From contig JBKQMB010000005.1 in assembly GCA_052326605.1 (NCBI GenBank), positions 1 through 64,000 on the forward strand: 64,000 nt of DNA. Reading direction: 5' to 3'. The notes under the pieces are model-generated. The model made no database searches, was not told the DNA's origin, and saw only the letters and a program-made list of their open reading frames with translations. This DNA comes from Bog-756 sp052326605. Lineage in GTDB: Bacteria; Actinomycetota; Acidimicrobiia; Acidimicrobiales; RAAP-2. A program made the translations under genes and the position numbers. Every line of letters begins with the position of its first letter. Positions within the stretch are counted from its first letter, which is position 1. Below are positions 1 through 7,844 of the stretch, one piece after another.

Positions 1-434
1 AATCCCCGGAACTCCCAGTACGGGGCGGACGCACCGGGGAACCCGAGGACGTGGTCCTCGACCGGGGCCGTCAGCTGGTGGAGGAGGCGCCGTACACGAT
101 GGCCGTGGAGCGTGCCCAGGTGGCGGGGCAGTCCGTCGGCGGTGACCGCCTCGGGCTGGGCCAGGTCGTCCCGCTCCGGCTCGTCGGCCAGCCGCGCCTC
201 CACCACGTCGAAGGGCGCCAGGTCCGGCCCGTGGTCGGCGGGCCAGTCGACCCTCACCCGGACGAGCGTCCCCGAGGCCAGGTCCACCCCCGTCGTGTCC
301 TCGAGATGGCAGGCCAGCACCAGGACGGTCAACGAGGTGCCACCGGCCACCTCGATCTCCGAGCGCGTGTTGATGGACCGGGCGATGTCCCGGGCTGTGC
401 CGTTCCGCTCGGTTGGCGTCGAGCCATTGCTCAC
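1..434 (-). CDS. Unknown protein, C terminus cut by window edge
   Basis: An open frame on the minus strand starts at GTG 434 and runs off the left edge (144 codons visible). The GTG overlaps the TGA of the upstream DUF255 gene as GTGA, so the two are probably translationally coupled in one operon. The visible protein starts VSNGSTPTERNGTARDIARS, continues with an acidic, valine-rich segment (RVRVDWPADHGPDLAP), and has no membrane segment, signal peptide or motif I recognise. Codon use (G/C at third positions) matches real neighbouring genes. Function unknown; the start and coupling are reasonably sure, the end is outside the window. Confidence 0.6.
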   Translation of the reverse strand, partial: MSNGSTPTERNGTARDIARSINTRSEIEVAGGTSLTVLVLACHLEDTTGVDLASGTLVRVRVDWPADHGPDLAPFDVVEARLADEPERDDLAQPEAVTADGLPRHLGTLHGHRVRRLLHQLTAPVEDHVLGFPGASAPYWEFRG

Positions 435-2509
435 CGGGTCTCCTCGACCAGTTGGGCGGACAGGGTGTCGACGTCGTCGGCCGGCAGACGGCAAGCGTAG
501 TTCCGACACACGTAGGCGCGGTCGTCCTCCCGGCCGGCCCACAGTGGGGAGTCCGTCGGCTGTCCCCAGGCCAGGACGACGGCCGGGTGCCACCGGTCCC
601 GTACCACCGCAACGAGGTCGGGCCGATGCCCCGTCACCGCTACCTCGGTGAAACCGTCGCCGAGGAGCTGGGCGGTGAGGAGGATGTGGGCGAAGGCGGT
701 GGGATGCCGGGAGAGGACGTCACCGAACAGGTCGACGACCTCACGGGCCGCCCGTGCATAGCGGTCGCTCCCGGTCAACGCCCCGAGCCGGGCCAGGGCG
801 AGTGCGGCCGCGGCGTTGGCCGAGGGTGTGGCGCCGTCGAAGATCTCCTTGGTCCGGACGATGAGCGTCTCGGCATCGTGGCCGGTGGTGAAGAAGCCCC
901 CGGACTCGTCGTCGTGGAAGAGGGCCAGGAGCCCGTCGGCAGCGGCGATCGCCCGCTGGGTCCACACGGCCAGCCCGGTCAGCTCGGCCAGGCGCGTGAA
1001 GCAGTCGACCAGCCATGCGTAGTCGCCGGCGTAGGCCAGATGGCGGGCCCCTCCGTCCTGGCGCCAACTGCGCAACCACCGGCCGTCTTCACCGAGGAGA
1101 TGGGTGACCAGGAACTCGCCCACGGCCACGGCGCTGGCGTTCCACGTCGGGTTGCCGGTCGCCGCCGCCGCCTCGGCCAACGCCGACGCGTACATGGCGT
1201 TCCACTCGGTGAGCACCTTGTCGTCGAGGCCGGGCCGGACCCGGCCGGCGCGGGACTCGAACAGGAGTTGCCGGCCGGCCTCCACTGCCTCGGAGCCGGT
1301 CAGCGGTGCGCCCACGGGACGGCGGAGGATGGAGGCCCCTTCGAAGTTCCCCTCCTCGGTGACCCCGAACCACTCGGTCACCGCCGCGGTCACGGTGTCG
1401 GCGGCGAACCCGTCACGGGGGTCGACCCCGGCATCGACGCCGGCCGCGATCTCGGCGGGCGTCCAGACATAGAAGCGACCCTCGACGCCCCCGGAGTCGG
1501 CGTCCTCGGCCGAGCGCACGCCGCCGAGCGGGGTCATGAGGTCGCGGCCGACATAGTCGACGATCCCCTCCATCACCCGCAGGTAGTCCGCGCTGCCGGT
1601 GACCTGCCACCCGTGCAGGTAGGCGCGGAGCAGACCGGCCTGGTCGTAGAGCATCTTCTCGAAGTGGGGCACCAGCCAGTGGGCGTCCGTCGAGTATCGG
1701 GCGAATCCACCCCCGAGGTGGTCGTGGATCCCACCGGCGGCCATGGCGTCGAGGGTGCTCGTGGCCATGGTCAGTGCGTGCGCCCCCTCCTCCTCGTCCG
1801 GGTGTCGCTCCGAGAACCGCAGGGCCAGATCGACGAGGGTCGGCTGGGGAAATTTGGGGGCTCCACCGAACCCACCCCACTCGGGGTCGAACCGGCGGGC
1901 CAGCTCGACGACCGCCGATCCCACCAGGTCGGGGCGCGCATCGCCGACGGGGCCGCCGGGGAAGGGGGCCGACACGGTAGCGCCCGATGTGGGGAGTAGC
2001 GACCGCGAGGCGATCGAGGTGGAGAGCTCGGTCGCCTGGTCCTCGACCTCGTTGCGGCGGTTGTCCCACACGTCGGTCAGGGCGCGGAGCACGGTCGGGA
2101 AGGACGGCGTCCCCCGCCGGTCGTCGGGCGGGAAGTACGTGCCGCCGAAGAAGGGTCGACGGTCGGGCATCAAAAAGACGCTCATGGGCCAGCCGCCGGA
2201 GCCGGTGAGGGCCTGGACCGCCTCCATGTAGACGGCGTCCACGTCGGGACGCTCCTCGCGGTCGACCTTGATGGACACGTACGACTCGTTCAGCAGCTCG
2301 GCGACCGCCGGGTCCTCGAAGGACTCGTGCGCCATCACGTGGCACCAGTGGCACGCCGAGTAGCCGATGGACAGGAAGACCGGCCGGTCCTCCTGCCGGG
2401 CCCGGTCGAACGCCTCGTCGCCCCATGGGTACCAGTCCACCGGATTGCCCGTGTGTTGCCGCAGATAGGGCGACAGATCTGCCTCTGGCGTGTCTCTGAT
2501 GAGGGGCAC
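431..2509 (-). CDS. DUF255 thioredoxin-fold protein (YyaL/SPATA20 family)
   Basis: A 692-residue protein of the DUF255/YyaL family. An N-terminal thioredoxin-like domain (about residues 1-165) carries SACHWCHVM with the CxxC pair at Cys53 and Cys56, next to the family signature PVDWYPWG. It is followed by a long helical (alpha/alpha)6-type region like those of glycosidases and N-acylglucosamine epimerases. Length is normal for the family. The biochemical role is not firmly established; a redox or sugar-related function is only inferred from the folds. The start is GTG 2509, preceded by AAGGA six bases upstream on the coding strand. It overlaps the following unknown gene by GTGA. Likely cytoplasmic, with no signal peptide. 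Confidence 0.9.
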   Translation of the reverse strand: MPLIRDTPEADLSPYLRQHTGNPVDWYPWGDEAFDRARQEDRPVFLSIGYSACHWCHVMAHESFEDPAVAELLNESYVSIKVDREERPDVDAVYMEAVQALTGSGGWPMSVFLMPDRRPFFGGTYFPPDDRRGTPSFPTVLRALTDVWDNRRNEVEDQATELSTSIASRSLLPTSGATVSAPFPGGPVGDARPDLVGSAVVELARRFDPEWGGFGGAPKFPQPTLVDLALRFSERHPDEEEGAHALTMATSTLDAMAAGGIHDHLGGGFARYSTDAHWLVPHFEKMLYDQAGLLRAYLHGWQVTGSADYLRVMEGIVDYVGRDLMTPLGGVRSAEDADSGGVEGRFYVWTPAEIAAGVDAGVDPRDGFAADTVTAAVTEWFGVTEEGNFEGASILRRPVGAPLTGSEAVEAGRQLLFESRAGRVRPGLDDKVLTEWNAMYASALAEAAAATGNPTWNASAVAVGEFLVTHLLGEDGRWLRSWRQDGGARHLAYAGDYAWLVDCFTRLAELTGLAVWTQRAIAAADGLLALFHDDESGGFFTTGHDAETLIVRTKEIFDGATPSANAAAALALARLGALTGSDRYARAAREVVDLFGDVLSRHPTAFAHILLTAQLLGDGFTEVAVTGHRPDLVAVVRDRWHPAVVLAWGQPTDSPLWAGREDDRAYVCRNYACRLPADDVDTLSAQLVEETR

Positions 2510-2991
2510 GGAGTTCCTTCTTCACTCTTCGACGGGGGTGATCGGCACGTTTCGCCTGCAAACTTAGGGCCGGAGCATGCGGGAAGGTGCACGCGGCAGC
2601 GTGCCACAACCAGGGTCGGCGAGGCGGCCCGGAGGCCCGCCGCCTCCTTCGGCCCGGAGGTTCCGCCGCCTCCTTCGGCCCGGAGGTGCCGCCCCAGCGG
2701 GGTGGGATGGCGATCTCCGGTGCCGTGCGTGCGAGCCCGTACGCTGCGGAAGTGTGCAGGCGCTCACCGCCTGTCCCGAAAGAGGAGTGCCGGTGGCAGC
2801 ACTGTCCAGCACTGTCCAGCAGGAGGTGGCGGACCTGGAGGCGGGCGGGACCCGAACCATGCTCGTGTGCGCCAACCCTGGCCCCGGGATGAGCCTGCTC
2901 GACGCCGTCCGCGGGCGTTCGTCTGTGAGGGATGAGGTCGCCGGTGCTGCCGGGAAACACGGCGACGGCGGAATGTCTATGGTGTCGGGCC
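2510..2991. other. Divergent intergenic region with hairpin repeats, no convincing gene
   Basis: This gap separates the divergent DUF255 and dehydrogenase genes. It holds a 26-bp tandem repeat (2619-2690), a 10-bp direct duplication CACTGTCCAG near 2800-2819, and a possible -10 box TATGGT at 2978-2983, eight bases before the dehydrogenase ATG, which fits a leaderless transcript. A GTG at 2793 behind AGAGGAG opens a frame running to 3161, but more than half of it lies out of frame inside the dehydrogenase gene, so I do not call it a gene. No tRNA or other RNA gene was recognised. Confidence 0.5.
2619..2690. repeat. 26-bp tandem repeat of small hairpins, about 2.7 copies
   Basis: The unit contains CGGCCCGGAGG followed by CCGCCTCCTT and recurs with a period of 26 bp. 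Within each junction CCTCC can pair with GGAGG across an eight-base loop containing TTCG, so the array could fold as serial hairpins in either transcript. It lies between two divergent genes and is unlikely to be coding. Two internal positions differ between copies. Confidence 0.6.
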
Positions 2992-3771
2992 ATGGAACTG
3001 CGACTGGACGGCAGGAACGCGCTGATCACCGGGGCGTCCCGGGGGATCGGACAGGCCATCGCCCTGGCCTTCTGCCGGGCGGGTGCGTCGGTCATGCTCT
3101 CCTCCCGCAAGGCCGAGGCCCTGGCCGACTCGGCCGCCGAGATCGAGGCGGCCAAGGGTGACCGGGCGGGCGAGGTCGCCTGGAGCGTCGCCAACGCAGG
3201 GGATCCCGAACAGGCCGACGCCTGCGTCGCTGCCACCGTCGAGCGCTTCGGCTCGATCGACCTCCTCGTCAACAATGCCGCCACCAACCCCTACTACGGG
3301 CCCTTGATGGAGATCGACACCGGACAGGCCGACAAGACGGTCCGGGTGAACCAGACCGGCTACCTCGAATGGGTCCAGGCGGCATGGCGCGCCGGCATGG
3401 CCGAGGACGGGGGGGTCGTGCTCAACCTCGCCTCCATCGGGGGCCTGTCGGTGGAAGCGGGCATCGGCTGGTACAACGTGACCAAGGCGGCGGTCATCCA
3501 CCTCACCAGCCAGTTGGCCGGAGAGCTGGGCCCGAAGGTCCGGGTCAACGCCCTGGCACCGGGCCTGGTCAAGACCCAGCTCGCCCAGGCGCTGTGGGAA
3601 CCGGGTGAAGAGGCCATCTCGCGCCGCCTGCCGCTCCGCCGTCTCGGCGAGGTCGACGACATCGCCAATGCCGCGCTGTTCCTCTGCTCGGACGCAGCCT
3701 CCTGGATCACCGGAGAGACGCTGGTGATCGACGGTGGGGCGCTGTGCACCCCGAGCGGCGGGATCTCCTGA
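2992..3771 (+). CDS. SDR-family oxidoreductase
   Basis: A 259-residue classical short-chain dehydrogenase. The NAD(P)-binding glycine motif TGASRGIG is at about residues 13-20, NNAA follows, and the catalytic Ser (LNLASIGG), Tyr and Lys (YNVTK) are all present. The C-terminal SDxASWITGE(T)LVIDGG segment is typical of the FabG/DHRS4-like group. The substrate cannot be told from sequence. The ATG at 2992 is chosen because it starts directly before the Rossmann fold; there is no Shine-Dalgarno sequence, and TATGGT eight bases upstream suggests a leaderless mRNA. It stands alone, convergent with menE. Confidence 0.9.
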   Translation: MELRLDGRNALITGASRGIGQAIALAFCRAGASVMLSSRKAEALADSAAEIEAAKGDRAGEVAWSVANAGDPEQADACVAATVERFGSIDLLVNNAATNPYYGPLMEIDTGQADKTVRVNQTGYLEWVQAAWRAGMAEDGGVVLNLASIGGLSVEAGIGWYNVTKAAVIHLTSQLAGELGPKVRVNALAPGLVKTQLAQALWEPGEEAISRRLPLRRLGEVDDIANAALFLCSDAASWITGETLVIDGGALCTPSGGIS

Positions 3772-3821
3772 CCGATCGGTCCACCACCGGGGGCTGACCG
3801 CGCTGGGCGGGTCATGTCCGG

Positions 3822-4949
3822 TCAGGTGAGGTCGGAGCGGCGGACCTTCCCGCTCGACGTCCTGGGCAGCGAGGCCACCACCACCACTTCGCGCGGCGCT
3901 GCCCACGGGGCCAGTCGAGAGGCCACCACCTCGCGGAGGTCGCTCAGGTCCGGAGGGGCGGAGTCCGGATGGGGCACGACCCAGGCGACCACCCGCTCGC
4001 CCCACTCGGGGTCGGGCCGCTTCCAGACCGCCACCTCCCTGATCGCAGGATGGTCGGCCAACACGCTTTCGACCGGTACCGGCCACACCTTCTCGCCGCC
4101 GGTGACGATGACCTCGGCCATACGTCCGACCACCGCCAGCGTGCCGTCGTGCCCGATCGATCCGGCGTCGCCGGTGGGCAGCCAACCGCCGGACAACCGG
4201 GGGTCGGAACCGTCGCGGTAGCACCGCAGCAGCATCGGGCCCCGGACCAGCACCTCGCCCACGGCTCCGGTAGCCCCGTCACCGATGCGGACGTCCACGC
4301 CTTCGAGGGGATGGCCGTCGTAGACCACGCCCGAACCGGTCTCGGTCATCCCGTAGGTGGCGATCACGTTGGGGGTCAGCTCCCCGGGCAGTGCCGCACC
4401 GCCGAGCAGCACGGCGCGGTAGCCGGACACGTCGGTCCGGCGGAGCGCGGTGGCCACCAGCGAGACCAGGGTGGCGCCGGAGCGGGCCAGACGCTCGACC
4501 TCGGCGGCGTCGAACCGCTCGATGACCGTGCACGGGGTGTCCGTCTCGATGGCCCGGGTCACGACCGAGAGCCCGCCGACATGGGCCAGGGGGAGGCAGG
4601 CCACCCAGCGGTCCCGTGTCGGGTCCACCCGGAGCCGAGCGGAGGTGGCCCGGGCCGACGCACGGACCGCGTCGCGGGTCAGGACCACGCCCTTCGGCTC
4701 GCCGGTGGTGCCGCTGGTCGGCACCACCAGTGCGTCACCGGTCTCCGTCGGCTGGCTCCCGGCAAGGACGTGGGATCCGTCCGCGTCCACCACGCGGGAG
4801 GGTCCGAGGGCCTCGAAGAGCCGGTGTACCGCCGTTTGTGGCAGGCGCGGATCGACGGGCAGGACGGCGTGGCCGGCGTCCCAGGCGGTACGCAGCGCAT
4901 CCACGAAGCCCTGGCCGGCCGCGAGATCGAGCGCTACCAACTCCGGCAT
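3822..4949 (-). CDS. menE: o-Succinylbenzoate-CoA ligase (MenE)
   Basis: A 375-residue AMP-forming ligase of the ANL superfamily. Visible motifs in order: the P-loop TSGTTGEPKGV, the A5 motif YGMTETGS, PTGDAG (A7), and the C-terminal lysine motif LPRTSSGKVRR. It is shorter than most acyl-CoA ligases, as is usual for MenE. The reaction is ATP- and CoA-dependent activation of o-succinylbenzoate in menaquinone synthesis; the MenE assignment rests mainly on the adjacent menB, menA, menH and menD. Its ATG lies six bases from TAGGCT (4956-4961, minus strand), suggesting leaderless transcription from the region shared with divergent menB. Confidence 0.87.
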   Translation of the reverse strand: MPELVALDLAAGQGFVDALRTAWDAGHAVLPVDPRLPQTAVHRLFEALGPSRVVDADGSHVLAGSQPTETGDALVVPTSGTTGEPKGVVLTRDAVRASARATSARLRVDPTRDRWVACLPLAHVGGLSVVTRAIETDTPCTVIERFDAAEVERLARSGATLVSLVATALRRTDVSGYRAVLLGGAALPGELTPNVIATYGMTETGSGVVYDGHPLEGVDVRIGDGATGAVGEVLVRGPMLLRCYRDGSDPRLSGGWLPTGDAGSIGHDGTLAVVGRMAEVIVTGGEKVWPVPVESVLADHPAIREVAVWKRPDPEWGERVVAWVVPHPDSAPPDLSDLREVVASRLAPWAAPREVVVVASLPRTSSGKVRRSDLT

Positions 4950-5001
4950 GGAGGTAGCCTAGGCGACCGTACGAGCAACGACTCTAGGAGTGAATGGTCG
5001 A

Positions 5002-5943
5002 ATGGTTGCACCGGAGCAGGCCGACGAGGTTGGGCCCGAAACGGGCACACCCCCGGAGACGGTGATCACCGGGCCACCGGTCGATCCGGTCGAGCGGTTC
5101 CGTGGTCTGCCACTGCCGGCATGGGAACGCCGTGGTGGGTACCAAGACATCCACGCCGACGTGGCGGAAGGCATCGCCAAACTGACCATCGCCCGGCCCG
5201 AGGTCCGCAACGCGTTCCGGCCGCAGACACTCTTCGAGCTGGCCGACGCCTTCGCCGTCGCCCGTGACGACCCGTCGGTGGGCGCCATCATCCTCACCGG
5301 CGAGGGGCCCGATGCCTTCTGCGCGGGCGGCGACCAGAAGATCCGGGGGGACGACGGCTACATCGGCGACGATGCCGTGGCCCGGCAGGGCATCGGACGC
5401 CTCAACGTGCTCGATCTCCAGATCCAGATCCGGCGCCTTCCCAAGCCGGTCGTGGCCATGGTTGCCGGTTACGCCATCGGCGGAGGCCACATCCTCCATC
5501 TGGTGTGCGACCTGAGCATCGCCGCCGACAACGCCCGGTTCGGACAGACCGGCCCGAAGGTCGGGAGTTTCGACGGCGGCTACGGCGCCAGCCTGTTGGC
5601 CCGGACCATCGGGCTGAAGCGGGCCAAGGAGGTGTGGTTCCTGTGCCGCCAGTACGACGCGGCGACCGCCCTCGACTGGGGCCTGGTCAACGAGGTGGTG
5701 CCGCTGGCCGACCTCGAGCGGGAGACGGTCGCCTGGTGCCGGCAGATGCTGTCGCTCTCCCCACTGGCCCTGCGAATGCTGAAGGGTGGTCTCCATGCCG
5801 CCGATGACGGCCTCGCCGGCCTCCAGCAGTTCGCCGGCGACGCCACCATGCTCTTCTACATGAGTGAAGAGGGCCAAGAGGGGCGCAATGCCTTCCAACA
5901 GCACCGCCCACCGGACTTCGGTCGCTTCCCCCGGCGCCCGTGA
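5002..5943 (+). CDS. menB: 1,4-Dihydroxy-2-naphthoyl-CoA synthase (MenB)
   Basis: A 313-residue crotonase-fold enzyme that cyclises o-succinylbenzoyl-CoA. The MenB-specific features are clear: FCAGGDQKIRG in the oxyanion region, GYAIGGGHILH, YDAATALDWGLVN, and the family C terminus FYMSEEGQEGRNAFQQ. Length matches mycobacterial MenB. ATG 5002 is preferred, with TAGGAG at 4985-4990 as a slightly distant ribosome site; GTG 4990 in the same frame is an alternative adding four residues. It is divergent from menE and is followed 28 bp later by menA. Confidence 0.93.
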   Translation: MVAPEQADEVGPETGTPPETVITGPPVDPVERFRGLPLPAWERRGGYQDIHADVAEGIAKLTIARPEVRNAFRPQTLFELADAFAVARDDPSVGAIILTGEGPDAFCAGGDQKIRGDDGYIGDDAVARQGIGRLNVLDLQIQIRRLPKPVVAMVAGYAIGGGHILHLVCDLSIAADNARFGQTGPKVGSFDGGYGASLLARTIGLKRAKEVWFLCRQYDAATALDWGLVNEVVPLADLERETVAWCRQMLSLSPLALRMLKGGLHAADDGLAGLQQFAGDATMLFYMSEEGQEGRNAFQQHRPPDFGRFPRRP

Positions 5944-5971
5944 CCGGCGGCCACTTCGGGCGGGGAGGCGG

Positions 5972-6973
5972 GTGACACCGGAAAGCGCGGCCACCGCACC
6001 GGCGCTCCCCGGCCCGGTCAAGCGCTGGGTCCTCGGGGCGCGGCCCCGCACCCTCCCGGCAGCCATCGTCCCGGTGGTGGTGGGCACGGCCGCCGCCCAC
6101 CCGCTGAGCCCACGTGCCGGCGCGGTGGGGGCCTATGCGCCGCTGGTCCATCACGCCGGTTCGGAGGTGGGTGTCTGGTGGCGAGCCCTGGGCGCCCTGG
6201 TGGTGGCCCTGGCCATCCAGGTGGGCACCAACTATGCCAACGACTACTCCGACGGCATCCGGGGCACCGACGACGCCCGCGTGGGGCCGCTTCGCCTGGT
6301 GGCCTCCGGACTGGCGTCGCCGGCGGCGGTGAAGCGCGCCGCTCTCCTCTCCTTCGGCGTGGCCGGCGTGGCCGGTCTCGCCCTGGCCTGGGCCACCTCG
6401 TGGTGGATGCTGGTGGTGGGAGCGGCATGCCTGGCCGCCGGCTGGCTCTACACCGGCGGACCGCGGCCGTACGGGTACGCGGGTCTCGGCGAGGTGTTCG
6501 TCTTCGTGTTCTTCGGACTGGTGGCCACGGTGGGCACGTACTACGTCCAGACACTCCGCATCGACCGGCCGGTGGTGTGGTTCGCCGCGGTCGTGGTGGG
6601 GCTGCTGGCCACTGCCCTGTTGTTGGCCAACAATCTCCGGGACATCGAGACCGACCGGGAGACCGGCAAGCACACCCTGGCCGTCCGGGTGGGCAGGAGC
6701 GCTGCCGGGCGGTACTACGTCGCCTGCGTTGCGCTGCCGTTCGTGGGCGTGCTGGCCTGGGCCGTGTCGTCGGTCACCGGTGCTGTCGGGGCGGACCACC
6801 CGGCGGCGGCCTTCCTCCCGCTGCTCGCACTTCCACTGGCCCTGGCGCCGGCGCGGCTGGCGACCGGCGACGCCTCGGGTCGCGCTCTCCTCCCGGTGCT
6901 GGCGGCCACCGGTCGGCTGCAGCTCGTCTTCGGCGCCCTGCTCTCCGTATCGCTCTGGCTGTGGATCTCGTGA
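5972..6973 (+). CDS. menA: 1,4-Dihydroxy-2-naphthoate polyprenyltransferase (MenA)
   Basis: A 333-residue membrane prenyltransferase of the UbiA superfamily with about eight or nine hydrophobic segments. The first aspartate-rich motif is NYANDYSDGIRGTDD and the second is DIETDRETGKHTLAVR; both bind the Mg-polyprenyl diphosphate. The enzyme makes demethylmenaquinone. GTG 5972 is chosen because GGGGAGG lies just upstream and the protein then starts shortly before the conserved VLGARPRTLPAA. It probably shares a transcript with menB. It ends 14 bp from the end of the convergent menH. Confidence 0.92.
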   Translation: MTPESAATAPALPGPVKRWVLGARPRTLPAAIVPVVVGTAAAHPLSPRAGAVGAYAPLVHHAGSEVGVWWRALGALVVALAIQVGTNYANDYSDGIRGTDDARVGPLRLVASGLASPAAVKRAALLSFGVAGVAGLALAWATSWWMLVVGAACLAAGWLYTGGPRPYGYAGLGEVFVFVFFGLVATVGTYYVQTLRIDRPVVWFAAVVVGLLATALLLANNLRDIETDRETGKHTLAVRVGRSAAGRYYVACVALPFVGVLAWAVSSVTGAVGADHPAAAFLPLLALPLALAPARLATGDASGRALLPVLAATGRLQLVFGALLSVSLWLWIS

Positions 6974-6987
6974 CGCGATCGGGTCGC

Positions 6988-7833
6988 CTACCGGCGACCG
7001 GCCCCGGCGGCATGCCTGCGGATGAGCGCACCGACCTGGCCGGGCCGTTGCAGATGGGGAGCATGGCCGGCCTCCGCGATCACCACCTGGGTGGCGTTGG
7101 CGCCTATGGCCTCCGCCATCCGGCGACCCAGTGCGGTGTACTTGTCGTCGCGCTCGCCGGTGATGATCAGGACGGGCATCTCCAGTCGGCCGAGCCGGTC
7201 CCACAGCGGCTGCTGGGTGCCGGTCCCGGCCAGGCGGAGACTTGCGGCCAGTCCCGCCGCCGTGTTGCGCAGTCGCTCGTCGAAGCCGTCGGCTTCGGGG
7301 CTGATGCCGGCGAAGAGAGGGTTGGCCAACCACCGGCGGAGGAACACCTCGACCGTGTCGCCGGTCGCCACCGGGCCCCCGGGCGGGTCGAGTTCGTCGG
7401 CCAGGGCCTCGTCCGACAGCACCCTGGCCCGGCGCTCGACGGCGCTGTCGGTGCCCGCCGTTCCCGAGATCAGCACCAGTCGCTCCACCGGCCCGGGCTG
7501 TGCCACGGCCGCCTGCAGGCAGTGTCGCGCGCCCATCGAGTAGCCGACATAGGTGGCCTCGCCGCCGGCCTCGACCAACAGCCGGGCCCCGTCGGCCAGA
7601 CCGGCCACCACCCCCGCCGATCCACCGTGCCCGGGCAGGTCGACCGCCACCACCTCGTGGTCCGTGGCCAGGTCGAGGTCCATCCCACCCCACACCCGTC
7701 CGGTCTGGGTGAAGCCGTGGGCCAGTACCAACCGTGGCCCGCTCCCCGTGCGCTCGACGTGCAGGACGTTGGTGACAGGGAGAGGGGAGTGGGGCCCGCG
7801 CTCCGGGCTCGAGGGTGGATGGGCCGACGACAT
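6988..7833 (-). CDS. menH: Alpha/beta hydrolase, probable MenH (SHCHC synthase)
   Basis: A 281-residue alpha/beta hydrolase. It shows LVLAHGFTQTGRVW (oxyanion region), the nucleophile elbow VGYSMGAR with Ser, a late acid in ITGERDDK, and the catalytic His in EAGHAPHLQRP. These match 2-succinyl-6-hydroxy-2,4-cyclohexadiene-1-carboxylate synthase, and the context (divergent menD, convergent menA) supports MenH. The family is broad, so the specific call is inferred from neighbours. The ATG at 7833 is chosen since the upstream in-frame extension is arginine- and proline-rich and overlaps menD. Only 11 bp separate its start from the preferred menD start. Confidence 0.8.
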   Translation of the reverse strand: MSSAHPPSSPERGPHSPLPVTNVLHVERTGSGPRLVLAHGFTQTGRVWGGMDLDLATDHEVVAVDLPGHGGSAGVVAGLADGARLLVEAGGEATYVGYSMGARHCLQAAVAQPGPVERLVLISGTAGTDSAVERRARVLSDEALADELDPPGGPVATGDTVEVFLRRWLANPLFAGISPEADGFDERLRNTAAGLAASLRLAGTGTQQPLWDRLGRLEMPVLIITGERDDKYTALGRRMAEAIGANATQVVIAEAGHAPHLQRPGQVGALIRRHAAGAGRR

Positions 7834-7844
7834 GGGGTACCACG

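Noticed and set aside
413..1999. A 528-codon plus-strand open frame opposite the DUF255 gene
   Set aside because: Shadow of a conserved gene; low-complexity Gly/Val-rich translation without domains.
2793..3161. Possible small gene starting GTG 2793 behind AGAGGAG
   Set aside because: Half of it overlaps the dehydrogenase out of frame and its translation is shadow-like; only about 65 codons are unique, with no recognisable feature.
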